Shown piece after piece: positions 18,262-25,986 of a stretch of 64,000 nucleotides of DNA; the stretch's first letter is position 1, and every line of letters begins with the position of its first letter. The stretch is from Gimesia chilikensis (GTDB taxonomy: Bacteria > Planctomycetota > Planctomycetia > Planctomycetales > Planctomycetaceae), in contig NZ_VTSR01000018.1 of NCBI RefSeq assembly GCF_008329715.1, positions 62,001-126,000 on the forward strand, read 5' to 3'. The notes under the pieces were generated by a model. The model was given only the letters and a program-made list of their open reading frames with translations, was not told where the DNA came from and did no database searches. The position numbers and the translations under genes were made by a program.

Positions 18262-19401
18262 ATGACTCATCAGAAATCGTTCACGTCGATTGTCCCCAGG
18301 CAGGTCTGCCTGTCAGTTGTATTGATGCTGCTGTTAAGTGTCAGTTCTCACGTGGTCATCGCCCAGCAGCAACAGCAGCGGAAATTGAAAAAAACATCAG
18401 GTGTCGTGGCCAGTTCAGACCTGGGGGAATTTGGGGACGTTCAGATCTTTGAGCGGAGTAAGGTGATCTTACCGCCAAATCTTTCCGGAACGATGCTGGA
18501 TCGCGTACATCAGGGCTTTGTTCCCGGTAAGAAATCAACTTGGATGCAGGATCGGCTGGCAGAAATCGAACAGGCCCAGAAAGAGAAGGCAAAGCAAGCG
18601 GAAGAAGCAGCACACATCCGCTTGTTGAAACAGTTCGTGGATGAACTCGTGTTGATCACACCAGGCAAGGGGAATTTTCCGAAATCTTTCAAGATGGGCT
18701 CCGAGAAGGGAGAGCCTTCTGAAAAGCCTGTACATGAAGTGACCTTCACTGAAGATTTCTGGATTTCAAAATACGAAGTTCCTCAGAATCTGTATGAAGC
18801 CATCATGGGCCGTAATCCGAGTCGCTGGAAAGGTCCCCGCAATTCCGCGGAAATGTTCGACTGGAAGACCGCCAATGTGTTCTGTGATCAGCTGACACTT
18901 CAGCTCCGTAAGCACAGACTGATCAGGAAAGATCAAATGATCCGCCTGCCCACCGAAGCAGAGTGGGAATACTGCTGTCGGGCCGGCACCGACACTGCCT
19001 ACAGCTTTGGAGATCAGGCTCAAAAACCGGGTGAAATGGGAAAAGAAGCCAGTCTACTCGATCCCTATGCCTGGCATACGGGAAATGCAGCCGGCAATGA
19101 TCCTCCCGTTGGGGCACTCAAACCAAATCCCTGGGGGCTGTACGACATGCACGGCTATCTCTGGGAGTTCGTTGCCGATCCCTGGCACGATAATTATCAG
19201 GATGCACCCACGGATGGCAGTGTGTGGGATACGATGCAAGAGAATCCACACCGCATTGCCCGGGGCGGCGCCTGGACAGATCGCTATGACCGGCTGCGAT
19301 CCGCTTATCGGGCGAAGATCACACCCGAAACAATCAGTCCTGCACTCGGTTTACGCTGCGTAAAAGCCAGAAATGCAAAAGTGAAAAAATTGGAAAACTA
19401 G
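18262..19401 (+). CDS. FGE-like (SUMF1/EgtB-type) secreted protein lacking the catalytic Cys pair
   Basis: A 379-residue protein with an N-terminal hydrophobic segment (residues about 15-32) for export, a coiled, Gln/Lys/Glu-rich stretch and then the formylglycine-generating-enzyme fold from about residue 135. FGE landmarks present are GSEKGEPSEKPVHEV, LPTEAEWEYCCRAGT, GLYDMHGYLWEFVADPW and RIARGGAW. In active FGE two cysteines follow the RGGSW block; here that stretch reads RGGAWTDRYDRLRSAYRA with none. It is therefore more likely a substrate-binding or structural FGE-sulfatase-domain protein than the sulfatase maturase. ATG 18262 is preferred over GTG 18253; no strong Shine-Dalgarno is visible. 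Confidence 0.85.
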   Translation: MTHQKSFTSIVPRQVCLSVVLMLLLSVSSHVVIAQQQQQRKLKKTSGVVASSDLGEFGDVQIFERSKVILPPNLSGTMLDRVHQGFVPGKKSTWMQDRLAEIEQAQKEKAKQAEEAAHIRLLKQFVDELVLITPGKGNFPKSFKMGSEKGEPSEKPVHEVTFTEDFWISKYEVPQNLYEAIMGRNPSRWKGPRNSAEMFDWKTANVFCDQLTLQLRKHRLIRKDQMIRLPTEAEWEYCCRAGTDTAYSFGDQAQKPGEMGKEASLLDPYAWHTGNAAGNDPPVGALKPNPWGLYDMHGYLWEFVADPWHDNYQDAPTDGSVWDTMQENPHRIARGGAWTDRYDRLRSAYRAKITPETISPALGLRCVKARNAKVKKLEN

Positions 19402-19584
19402 TCCCTGCGAATTGCAGGGGCACTGCAGCGGTGATACCCTTTTAATTAATTCAGATAGCTGGCAAAGAAGAAAATCGAAGTTTTGCTTCAGGGCAGGTTC
19501 CTGCCTGGGTCTGGTCCGGCGGTCCGTATCCATTCGTTTCTGTAATTTTAGAAGTAAGTAATTAGGCGAGAAAGTTGATCTCCC

Positions 19585-21282
19585 ATGAGTTCAGAACAAC
19601 CTTCAACTGAAGAAATCAAAACCAGCGAAGCGTCTGCAGAAATTCAGGCCTCTTCCGAACAGCAGCAGCCAGCCGAAAGCCAGCCTGCTGAACAGCAGGA
19701 AACAGAGTCTGCATCAGCAGAACAGGCTTCCGCTTCAGCAGAACCTGCTGCTGCGGAAAGCGAAGCCGCAAAGCCGGAACGCAAAGTTCAGTTGAATCCA
19801 AAAGTGGATCCCGCGCAGTTCAAAGCCATTCCTTCAGCTGGCGCCACACCAAGTGCACCCGTTAAAAAAGACGATGCTGAAGCTCAAGCTGAAGCAGAAG
19901 TCGAAGTGACTCAGGAACAGCTCCAGGAAGCAGCCATGATGCAGATTGCAGAATCTGCTAAACCGGTCGATATTCCAGATGACGTCGATGACATCGGCGA
20001 TGATCTGGAAGCGGAACTGGCAGCAGCCCTCTCTGGTCAGGGAGCACAGGAACTTCCCAAGTCATACAGCGAAGAAGAAGCTGCCGCAGACGCCGCTGCT
20101 GAAAAACCAGCCACCACTTCAGGCAGTTCGGAAGAAGGACTGGCGGAAGGCGATCGACTCAAAGGAATTGTGGAATCGATCAACAACGACGATGTCTTCA
20201 TCGATCTGGGAAGTCGGGCACTCGGAACTCCCGGCATTGTTCCCCTGCGACAGTTCGGCGATAAAACCCCCGAAATCGGACAGGAAGTCGAAGTCAAAGT
20301 TACCACAGTCAAAGAGGCTGAAGGTCTGATTCAACTCTCCCTGCCCCGCGGACATCACAAACCCGCCGGAGACTGGGATGCTGTCGCCGTCGGACAGGTG
20401 GTGGAATGCGTCGTCAACAAATCGAACAAAGGCGGCCTGGAAGTCAACGTCGGCAGTCTGCGAGGATTTCTGCCCGCCAGCCAGGCCGATCTGTATTTCG
20501 TGGGCGACCTCGAACCGTTTGTCGGTCAGAAGCTGACCGTGCAGATCACCGAAGTGAATCCCAAGAAACGCAACCTGGTGGTCAGTCGTCGCAAGTATCT
20601 CGAATCAGAACGCGAAGAAATCCAGAAGGAACTCTGGGAAAAACTGGCCGTTGGTCAGGAACTGACTGGAACCGTGAAGAATATCAAGGACTACGGTGCC
20701 TTCGTCGATCTGGGGGGCATCGATGGCTTCCTGCACATCGGCGAGATCAGCTGGAACCGCATCAAGCATCCCAAAGATGCGCTCAGCGAAATGCAGAAGA
20801 TCAATGTCAAGATCCTCAAAATTGATAAGGAAAAGAACCGCATCAGTCTGGGCATGAAACAGCTGCAGCAGGATCCCTGGCAACTGGCCGAAGATCGCTA
20901 CGCCACCGGTTCTACAGTTACCGGTAAAGTAACACGTACGACAGATTTTGGTGCTTTCATTGAGCTGGAACCGGGACTCGAAGGGCTCGTTCACATCAGT
21001 GAGCTCGACCATCGTCGGGTCAAACGCGTTACCGAAGTGCTGACGACAGGCCAGGAGACGTCCGCGAAAGTTCTGGAAGTCGATCCGAACCGTAAGCGAA
21101 TCAGCCTTTCACTGAAAGCGTTGACCGAGAAACCGGAAGACGCGGTCGCAGCTCAGGAAGAGGAATCTCAACCTGCATACGAGCGGAAACGCAAAGGTCC
21201 GCTACTCGGAGGCAACGCCGATGATACCAGTTCTGGTTCAGGCGGTGGTGGCCTGTTCGGAAATCCGGATGACTATAAATAA
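19585..21282 (+). CDS. rpsA: Ribosomal protein S1-like RNA-binding protein with four S1 domains
   Basis: A 565-residue protein. Residues 1-185 are acidic and low-complexity (runs of Gln, Ala and Glu such as [20 protein letters not shown]). Four S1/OB RNA-binding domains follow at about residues 189-260, 269-345, 356-430 and 441-515; domains 3 and 4 carry the canonical [15 protein letters not shown] and [16 protein letters not shown] strands. A Gly/Asp C-terminal tail ends the protein. E. coli S1 has six such domains, so this is a short form with an acidic N-terminal extension. It probably binds mRNA at the 30S subunit. It is transcribed alone and closed by a strong terminator at 21310. Confidence 0.85.
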   Translation: MSSEQPSTEEIKTSEASAEIQASSEQQQPAESQPAEQQETESASAEQASASAEPAAAESEAAKPERKVQLNPKVDPAQFKAIPSAGATPSAPVKKDDAEAQAEAEVEVTQEQLQEAAMMQIAESAKPVDIPDDVDDIGDDLEAELAAALSGQGAQELPKSYSEEEAAADAAAEKPATTSGSSEEGLAEGDRLKGIVESINNDDVFIDLGSRALGTPGIVPLRQFGDKTPEIGQEVEVKVTTVKEAEGLIQLSLPRGHHKPAGDWDAVAVGQVVECVVNKSNKGGLEVNVGSLRGFLPASQADLYFVGDLEPFVGQKLTVQITEVNPKKRNLVVSRRKYLESEREEIQKELWEKLAVGQELTGTVKNIKDYGAFVDLGGIDGFLHIGEISWNRIKHPKDALSEMQKINVKILKIDKEKNRISLGMKQLQQDPWQLAEDRYATGSTVTGKVTRTTDFGAFIELEPGLEGLVHISELDHRRVKRVTEVLTTGQETSAKVLEVDPNRKRISLSLKALTEKPEDAVAAQEEESQPAYERKRKGPLLGGNADDTSSGSGGGGLFGNPDDYK

Positions 21283-21309
21283 GTCATTCTTTCAAGCGTA
21301 AAACAAATG

Positions 21310-21350
21310 AAAACGCCGTCTGTTCTTTAATCGAACAGACGGCGTTTTTT
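21310..21350 (+). terminator. Rho-independent terminator after S1-like gene
   Basis: AACGCCGTCTGTTC (21312-21325) pairs perfectly with GAACAGACGGCGTT (21333-21346) around a 7-nt loop and runs into T residues. The A-rich left flank makes it bidirectional, so it may also close the leftward 21397 transcript. Confidence 0.92.
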
Positions 21351-21396
21351 ATTTCAAATGACTTCAACTCGCTTTGAAGCGTTGAGTTGATTCAGC

Positions 21397-22173
21397 TCAG
21401 ATCACGACTGATTCGAGCAACATTCGCAGTTTCCGAAGTTCCAGAGCACGGTCCACACCATTCAGGAGTGAGGGCAGCAGTTCTACCGACAGGAACTGAT
21501 GATAGTTTTGACGCTCCAGCATGCTGATCATTCTGCTGTAGTCAATTTCTCCCAGTCCCACCGGGACCTGTACCTGATCGCTGGTGGAATCCCGCAGATG
21601 CACATGGCAGACATAAGGGAACACCATATCATAGGATGTATTGCTATAGGGACCGCAGGTGTAATAGCTGGGGTCCAGGGTCAATCCCAGGCCTTTGACG
21701 GACTGACAGAGTTCTGTTGCAGTGCGCGGGTCTTCTGTAAGTTGACCGGTTTTGGTTTTGATTGACAGTCTGATACCGTCACGACTGGCGATCTTCAACA
21801 GCGCTTTCAGACGATCGATTTCCGAATTGAAAGGCGTCCCCAGCGGAGAAGCAGGGATCGTGATCTGTGCGATCCGCAGTTGTTTGGCGGCTTTGCACAA
21901 CGACTGGAAGGCCGTCGGTTCGATATCGTTTTCCAGACAGAAGGCGATTGGCGTTAAGCGGGTCGCTTCCCGGAAACGTGAATAAAAATCCTCTGGCGAT
22001 CGAGAGACCTCTGATGGTTTCAGGTGATCACTCTCTTCGTCCATCCAGATCTCGATCTTATCGTATTCCAGATCCGTCAGTCGTTCACAACTGACTTCAA
22101 ACGATTCATCTGAAAAACAACGTGATGATGCAGCTACAAACACGCCGAACACTCCCTTGTTGGCAAAGAACAA
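21397..22173 (-). CDS. Sugar phosphate isomerase/epimerase family (AP-endonuclease-2 TIM barrel)
   Basis: A 258-residue TIM-barrel protein. Metal-site segments recognisable for the xylose-isomerase-like superfamily are IEIWMDEE, LSIKTKTGQL, GLTLDPSYY, VCHVHLRDS and VGLGEIDYSRMI, then LSVELLP near the end. Such proteins isomerise or epimerise sugars or inosose-type polyols in the cytosol. Many planctomycete paralogues exist and the substrate is not predictable. It converges on the S1-like gene with a terminator between them. A 10-bp inverted repeat lies in its upstream region at 22240-22272. Confidence 0.85.
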   Translation of the reverse strand: MFFANKGVFGVFVAASSRCFSDESFEVSCERLTDLEYDKIEIWMDEESDHLKPSEVSRSPEDFYSRFREATRLTPIAFCLENDIEPTAFQSLCKAAKQLRIAQITIPASPLGTPFNSEIDRLKALLKIASRDGIRLSIKTKTGQLTEDPRTATELCQSVKGLGLTLDPSYYTCGPYSNTSYDMVFPYVCHVHLRDSTSDQVQVPVGLGEIDYSRMISMLERQNYHQFLSVELLPSLLNGVDRALELRKLRMLLESVVI

Positions 22174-22540
22174 AGCGAAATGAGCACTCCGTCACTGACG
22201 ATGGTCTTGCCTGAAAACTCAAACTTGTAAATGACCCAGACTCTCTATCTTCCATAGGGGCTGATAGAGAGTAGGAAACTGTGATAATTTATCCCGGTTT
22301 TGACGATTCTGCAAGGTCGATCAGATTTGAATATTACACTGGTTTTCCAATTCTTGGGGATTTTAACTATTGTTTGGTGCACGCTGGCCGATAAAAGAAG
22401 TAAGTCATTTGCTGGCGCATATCCTGTATCTCTCTCTCAGGTCGCCGGCAGCAGCTTTCGCAGCAGGTAACAAATTGATCATAGACTGAGTGAAAATTGA
22501 GTTTCGCTCAAAACAGGAAACCAGGGGGGAAAGGAAGCCA
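22174..22540. other. Divergent intergenic region with 10-bp perfect inverted repeat
   Basis: About 365 bp between the leftward epimerase and the rightward lipoprotein. It contains ACTCTCTATC (22240-22249) and its exact complement GATAGAGAGT (22263-22272) with 13 bp between. There is no T run on either side, so a regulatory site or leader hairpin is more likely than a terminator. Otherwise I see nothing coding. Confidence 0.45.
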
Positions 22541-22957
22541 ATGAAGCCTCACATGTTATGTAAAATGGCCGCTTGTCTGATTCTGCCACTGTTTGTGGGA
22601 TGTTCGAATAGTCAGGTCATTCGGGGTCAGTCGGCTGATGGAGAATTCCTGATGCAGCAGCAGGCTCAAATGATGCAGCATCAACAGGCAATGCACCAGC
22701 AGTACGCCGGCCAGCAGGCTCCAATTCAGCAGATGGGACATCGTCGGCATGGTGGATACTGCCCTCCCGGCTACGGTAATGGCGGCTGGAAAACCGGTCA
22801 CAAAAATACCTACCATTACAACAAACGCCCTAAACATTACCAGACCTATAAGTACGTTCCGCCCGCGGCTGTCTATCCTCAGCAGAATCAGCCCCTGGGA
22901 ATCGTCCAGTATCCTTACTACACCCACAAAGGACCGGATGACTTCTTCCTGAAATAA
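22541..22957 (+). CDS. Small Gln/His/Tyr-rich lipoprotein
   Basis: A 138-residue lipoprotein starting at ATG 22541, preceded by a strong GGGGGAAAGGAAG ribosome-binding region; the upstream frame to 22490 is not needed. The lipobox is LPLFVGC (Cys about residue 21). The mature protein is low-complexity: a Gln/Met/His stretch (MQQQAQMMQHQQAMHQQ), then Gly/Tyr/Lys/Pro-rich repeats (NKRPKHYQTYKYVPP). Composition suggests an unstructured envelope or metal-binding protein. No family recognised. A weak terminator follows at 22988. Confidence 0.7.
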   Translation: MKPHMLCKMAACLILPLFVGCSNSQVIRGQSADGEFLMQQQAQMMQHQQAMHQQYAGQQAPIQQMGHRRHGGYCPPGYGNGGWKTGHKNTYHYNKRPKHYQTYKYVPPAAVYPQQNQPLGIVQYPYYTHKGPDDFFLK

Positions 22958-22987
22958 AAACAGGCTGAACGAAAACCAGATTCATCA

Positions 22988-23021
22988 GAGCTGATCGAGT
23001 GCAAACCCGGTCAGCTCTTTT
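22988..23021 (+). terminator. Probable rho-independent terminator after the lipoprotein gene
   Basis: AGAGCTGA (22988-22995) pairs with TCAGCTCT (23011-23018) around a 15-nt loop and is followed by four T residues. The short stem and T run make it moderate. Confidence 0.55.
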
Positions 23022-23144
23022 GCATTTCAGGGGAAATTGGGAATGAACCAGTTTGACGTTTTGGGATATAATCTGTCTGACGCAGGCTGACTGCTGCATG
23101 GAAATGTGAATCCCGGTAACACCAGATTGTGAACAGCTCCGCAT

Positions 23145-23654
23145 ATGAATACTGAGAAACCCCAGAGTGCTGATGTCGTAAGAGCAATTGAATCACTGGC
23201 CCCGGATGATTACGGCCGGATGACAATCCCCTGTGAGGTTGACGAAGAACTCCACGAACAGATCAAACTGGCCCTGATCTGTGAACCCCGCACCAAACTG
23301 CTGCTGAACCAGTTCGGTTTTGACAGCCTCCTGCGGTTTATCGAACGCAAGTCCTCTGAATGTCTGCGCGATCCTGAATTCGAACATTGTCGGCAGGCTG
23401 CACAGGCGCTGGAAGTTCTCCTGTTTCAGCCGGACTACGACGAACATGTGGTCGAAGTAGCCCTGGCACTGATTCAGGATTCCTATCAGCGACTGGAACC
23501 ACCCCGCGCGGGGTTTGAGCCGGGCGAACTGCCCCTGTTCTGTGCCGCCTGGGATCGTCTGGGATCACAGCCGCATAGCGAAAATCACAGCGCGGAACAC
23601 CATTTTCGGGTTGGCGAAGACCAGGATGGACCGCGGTATATCTGCTACTGGTAA
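23145..23654 (+). CDS. Soluble protein of unknown function
   Basis: A 169-residue, mostly alpha-helical acidic protein with four Cys and no export signal. Segments such as PCEVDEELHEQIKLAL and LEVLLFQPDYDEHVVEVALALI suggest helical repeats. The C-terminus ends GPRYICYW. No family recognised; no strong ribosome-binding site is visible. It converges on the sulfatase at 23665, whose stop codon lies in a hairpin between the two genes. Confidence 0.6.
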   Translation: MNTEKPQSADVVRAIESLAPDDYGRMTIPCEVDEELHEQIKLALICEPRTKLLLNQFGFDSLLRFIERKSSECLRDPEFEHCRQAAQALEVLLFQPDYDEHVVEVALALIQDSYQRLEPPRAGFEPGELPLFCAAWDRLGSQPHSENHSAEHHFRVGEDQDGPRYICYW

Positions 23655-23660
23655 GCCGGG

Positions 23661-23682
23661 CCGCTCACTTTTGAGTGAGCGG
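23661..23682. repeat. Perfect 9-bp stem hairpin spanning the sulfatase stop codon
   Basis: CCGCTCACT (23661-23669) and AGTGAGCGG (23674-23682) form a perfect stem with loop TTTG between the convergent ends of the 23145 and 23665 genes. The leftward stop codon TGA is inside it. No T run follows on either strand, so it may act as a bidirectional termination or mRNA-end-protecting hairpin. Confidence 0.6.
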
Positions 23683-25092
23683 AATTTCCAGCTGTGAAGG
23701 CACCGGTTTCACCGTTTTGCGATGCTTCTCCGCAGCCGCTTTCAGTTGTTTGATGACCTCGGGATGATCCTTGGCGACGTCGTACTTTTCGGAAGGATCA
23801 TGCTCCAGGTGGTACAGTACCGGCGGATCATGTTCCTTAAATGGTTCCCGGCCGTAAGCGGGTTTGGTGATGAAATGTGCTTTCCACGGTCCTTTGCGGA
23901 TCGCCATCAGTTTTGTGCCGCGATAATAAACCATTTCATCGCGCGGGCCGGGACCGCTCTGCGTCAGAACCGGAGTGAGGTCGACACCATCAACAACGCG
24001 ATCTGTGGGGACAGTACCACCTGCAAGCTTGATTGAGGTCGTGAAGATGTCCATCGTGCTCCCCTGCTCCTGGGAGACCGTTCCCGCAGGAATATGACCG
24101 GGCCACCAGGCCAGTGTCGGCTCACGCATGCCCCCTTCCCAGGTGCTCCCTTTACCATCACGTAACAGGCCGGCTGAGCCTCCCTGTGCGTCAAAAATAA
24201 GCCACGGACCGTTGTCGCTGGAAAACCAGACGATCGTATTCTGGTCCAGTCCCTCATTGCGCAATGTCTGCAGCACCTGACCGACGCTCCAGTCAATCTC
24301 CTCAATGACATCACCATACAGGCCCCGTAGACTTTTATCCGCAAAATCAGTAGAGCGGAATAGCGGCACATGCGGCATATTGTGGGCCAGGTACAGGAAG
24401 AAAGGCTGCTTCTGATCCTGTTTGATAAACTTGATCGCTTCTTCGGTATAGCGTTTGGTGATCGTGGTCTGATCGGCGGGTTGTTCCACGATATCGGTGT
24501 CCCGCATCAGGGGGACGTTCCAGTATTTGACCTTCGGATCGAGGAAGATCTTTCGACCCATCTTACGATCAGCGACCCGGTCCATATCGTTCGAATAGGG
24601 GATGCCGAAATAGCTGTCAAATCCATTGCTGGTCGGCAGGAATTGAGGCAGATGACCCAGGTGCCATTTACCGACACACGCCGTGCGATAGCCGGCTGAT
24701 TTCATTGCTTCTGCCAGTGTGACTTCACTGGCCGGAATACCGCCTCCTGAATCGGGAAACAGCACACGGCGTTTATCACTGCACATCCCTGAACGAATGG
24801 GATAGCGCCCCGTTAATAAAGCGGCTCGACTGGGAGTACATACCGGAGCGGCAGAATAAAACTGGGTGAATTTCATTCCCTCCTCCGCCATCTGATCCAG
24901 ATGAGGAGTTTTAATTGTAGGGTGCCCGAAGCAGGCCAGGTCCCCATATCCCAGGTCATCCGCATAGATCACAACCACATTCGGCTTTGATTCTGCATAA
25001 GCAGCATTGATTTGCATGAATGCGGCGAGCAGGGCAAATAGGGGGAATGAAAAGATAGGGTTCATTCGACGACTGAGTGCGCTTCGTGTCAT
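23665..25092 (-). CDS. Sulfatase (arylsulfatase type), secreted
   Basis: A 475-residue sulfatase starting at ATG 25092, for which GGGAGAG lies upstream; a further upstream ATG at 25158 would add 22 residues before the signal peptide. The signal peptide (FSFPLFALLAAFMQINAAYA) is followed by KPNVVVIYADDLGYGD with the metal-binding Asp pair. The formylglycine motif CTPSRAALLTGRYP (C85) is canonical. KWHLGH and SSDNGPW supply further active-site residues. It hydrolyses sulfate esters, likely of marine polysaccharides, outside the cytoplasm after formylglycine activation. The MarR gene is divergent on its upstream side. Confidence 0.93.
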   Translation of the reverse strand: MTRSALSRRMNPIFSFPLFALLAAFMQINAAYAESKPNVVVIYADDLGYGDLACFGHPTIKTPHLDQMAEEGMKFTQFYSAAPVCTPSRAALLTGRYPIRSGMCSDKRRVLFPDSGGGIPASEVTLAEAMKSAGYRTACVGKWHLGHLPQFLPTSNGFDSYFGIPYSNDMDRVADRKMGRKIFLDPKVKYWNVPLMRDTDIVEQPADQTTITKRYTEEAIKFIKQDQKQPFFLYLAHNMPHVPLFRSTDFADKSLRGLYGDVIEEIDWSVGQVLQTLRNEGLDQNTIVWFSSDNGPWLIFDAQGGSAGLLRDGKGSTWEGGMREPTLAWWPGHIPAGTVSQEQGSTMDIFTTSIKLAGGTVPTDRVVDGVDLTPVLTQSGPGPRDEMVYYRGTKLMAIRKGPWKAHFITKPAYGREPFKEHDPPVLYHLEHDPSEKYDVAKDHPEVIKQLKAAAEKHRKTVKPVPSQLEIPLTQK

Positions 25093-25346
25093 GTAACTGG
25101 CTCTCCCGGAAGGGGTTTTGTATGCAAAGTGTAGTAGCGGAATTACTCGATTGTTCACTCCTGAGAGGGAAAGTGCAACCAGAAATCGGGCATTACTTAT
25201 GTAAAACTTTGCGGGTTATGCCGATAACTCCTTCAGATACTAATACTTCATGTCCGAAATATGAAGAAGGGGCTTCGCGCCTCCCGGTGGAAAATAGCTA
25301 CAGGCTCACTCATCAGACGCATATACAGAATTGAGGCTGACTCGAT

Positions 25347-25919
25347 ATGGAACAGGATCACCAACCAGCGACCATCTCTCCTGCAAGCGGAAAAGACTGG
25401 AGATCACTGCAGCACCAGGAATTTGTCGAACAGGTCGATCTTTTGATTCGCACCGCTCACATGATCCGCACGGCATTGAATAACAGTTTTGCCCACCTGG
25501 AGATTAACGAAGTCCGGTATGCTGCCTTGAAGGTGATTGACGCCATTCGTGAATCCGGCTGCTCGCAGTCGGAACTGGCACGCAAGCTGGGCCAGTCTGA
25601 ATCCAACATCTGCACACTGATCGAGCGGATGGAAAGTGATCAACTGGTTGTACGCCGACAGTCTCAACAGGATCGTCGAAAACGGGTCCTGCAGGTGACA
25701 GAAGCAGGCTACCTGATTCTGGAACGTGTCAAAGAGTACCACGGCAACGTTTCGCAACGTCTGCTGGCCGCTTTATCTCCGGATCAGCGGCGTCAATTAA
25801 CCGGGATGCTGCAGACATTACTCAAAGCAGCCCAGGTTCAACGTTCGCAACGGGAAACAGTACGTACCGTTGCCGACTCCCCTGCCCCTTATGCCTTACG
25901 TGATATTCCTGCCGCCTGA
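25347..25919 (+). CDS. MarR family transcriptional regulator
   Basis: A 190-residue winged-helix regulator. The HTH centres on SQSELARKLGQSESNICTLIERMESDQLVVRR, and the wing QSQQDRRKRVLQVTEAG is diagnostic for MarR. The N-terminal and C-terminal helices form the dimer interface. It lies just upstream of the efflux genes in the same direction (68 bp to the TolC-like start), so it probably represses them and is induced by a transported compound. A compound dyad at 25922-25944 is a candidate operator. Confidence 0.92.
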   Translation: MEQDHQPATISPASGKDWRSLQHQEFVEQVDLLIRTAHMIRTALNNSFAHLEINEVRYAALKVIDAIRESGCSQSELARKLGQSESNICTLIERMESDQLVVRRQSQQDRRKRVLQVTEAGYLILERVKEYHGNVSQRLLAALSPDQRRQLTGMLQTLLKAAQVQRSQRETVRTVADSPAPYALRDIPAA

Positions 25920-25921
25920 AT

Positions 25922-25944
25922 GGAAAGAGGATCTTTCCTGTCAG
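25922..25944. promoter_or_regulatory. Candidate MarR operator/leader dyad ahead of TolC-like gene
   Basis: GGAAAGA (25922-25928) and TCTTTCC (25932-25938) are an exact inverted repeat with a 3-bp centre, merging into CCTG-T-CAGG (25936-25944). It lies between the MarR stop and the TolC-like start. It could also be an RNA hairpin. Confidence 0.4.
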
Positions 25945-25986
25945 GACCACGGCTTTTGATAAACTCAGTGTCATGGATGCTCTTAA

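Noticed and set aside
18262-19401. Calling this protein the sulfatase-maturing FGE of the region
   Set aside because: The Cys pair required by FGE is missing after the RGGAW block.
22541-22957. Tandem DNA repeat in the Gln/His-rich lipoprotein
   Set aside because: The Gln/Met/His stretch is irregular at DNA level and is better explained as protein low complexity.
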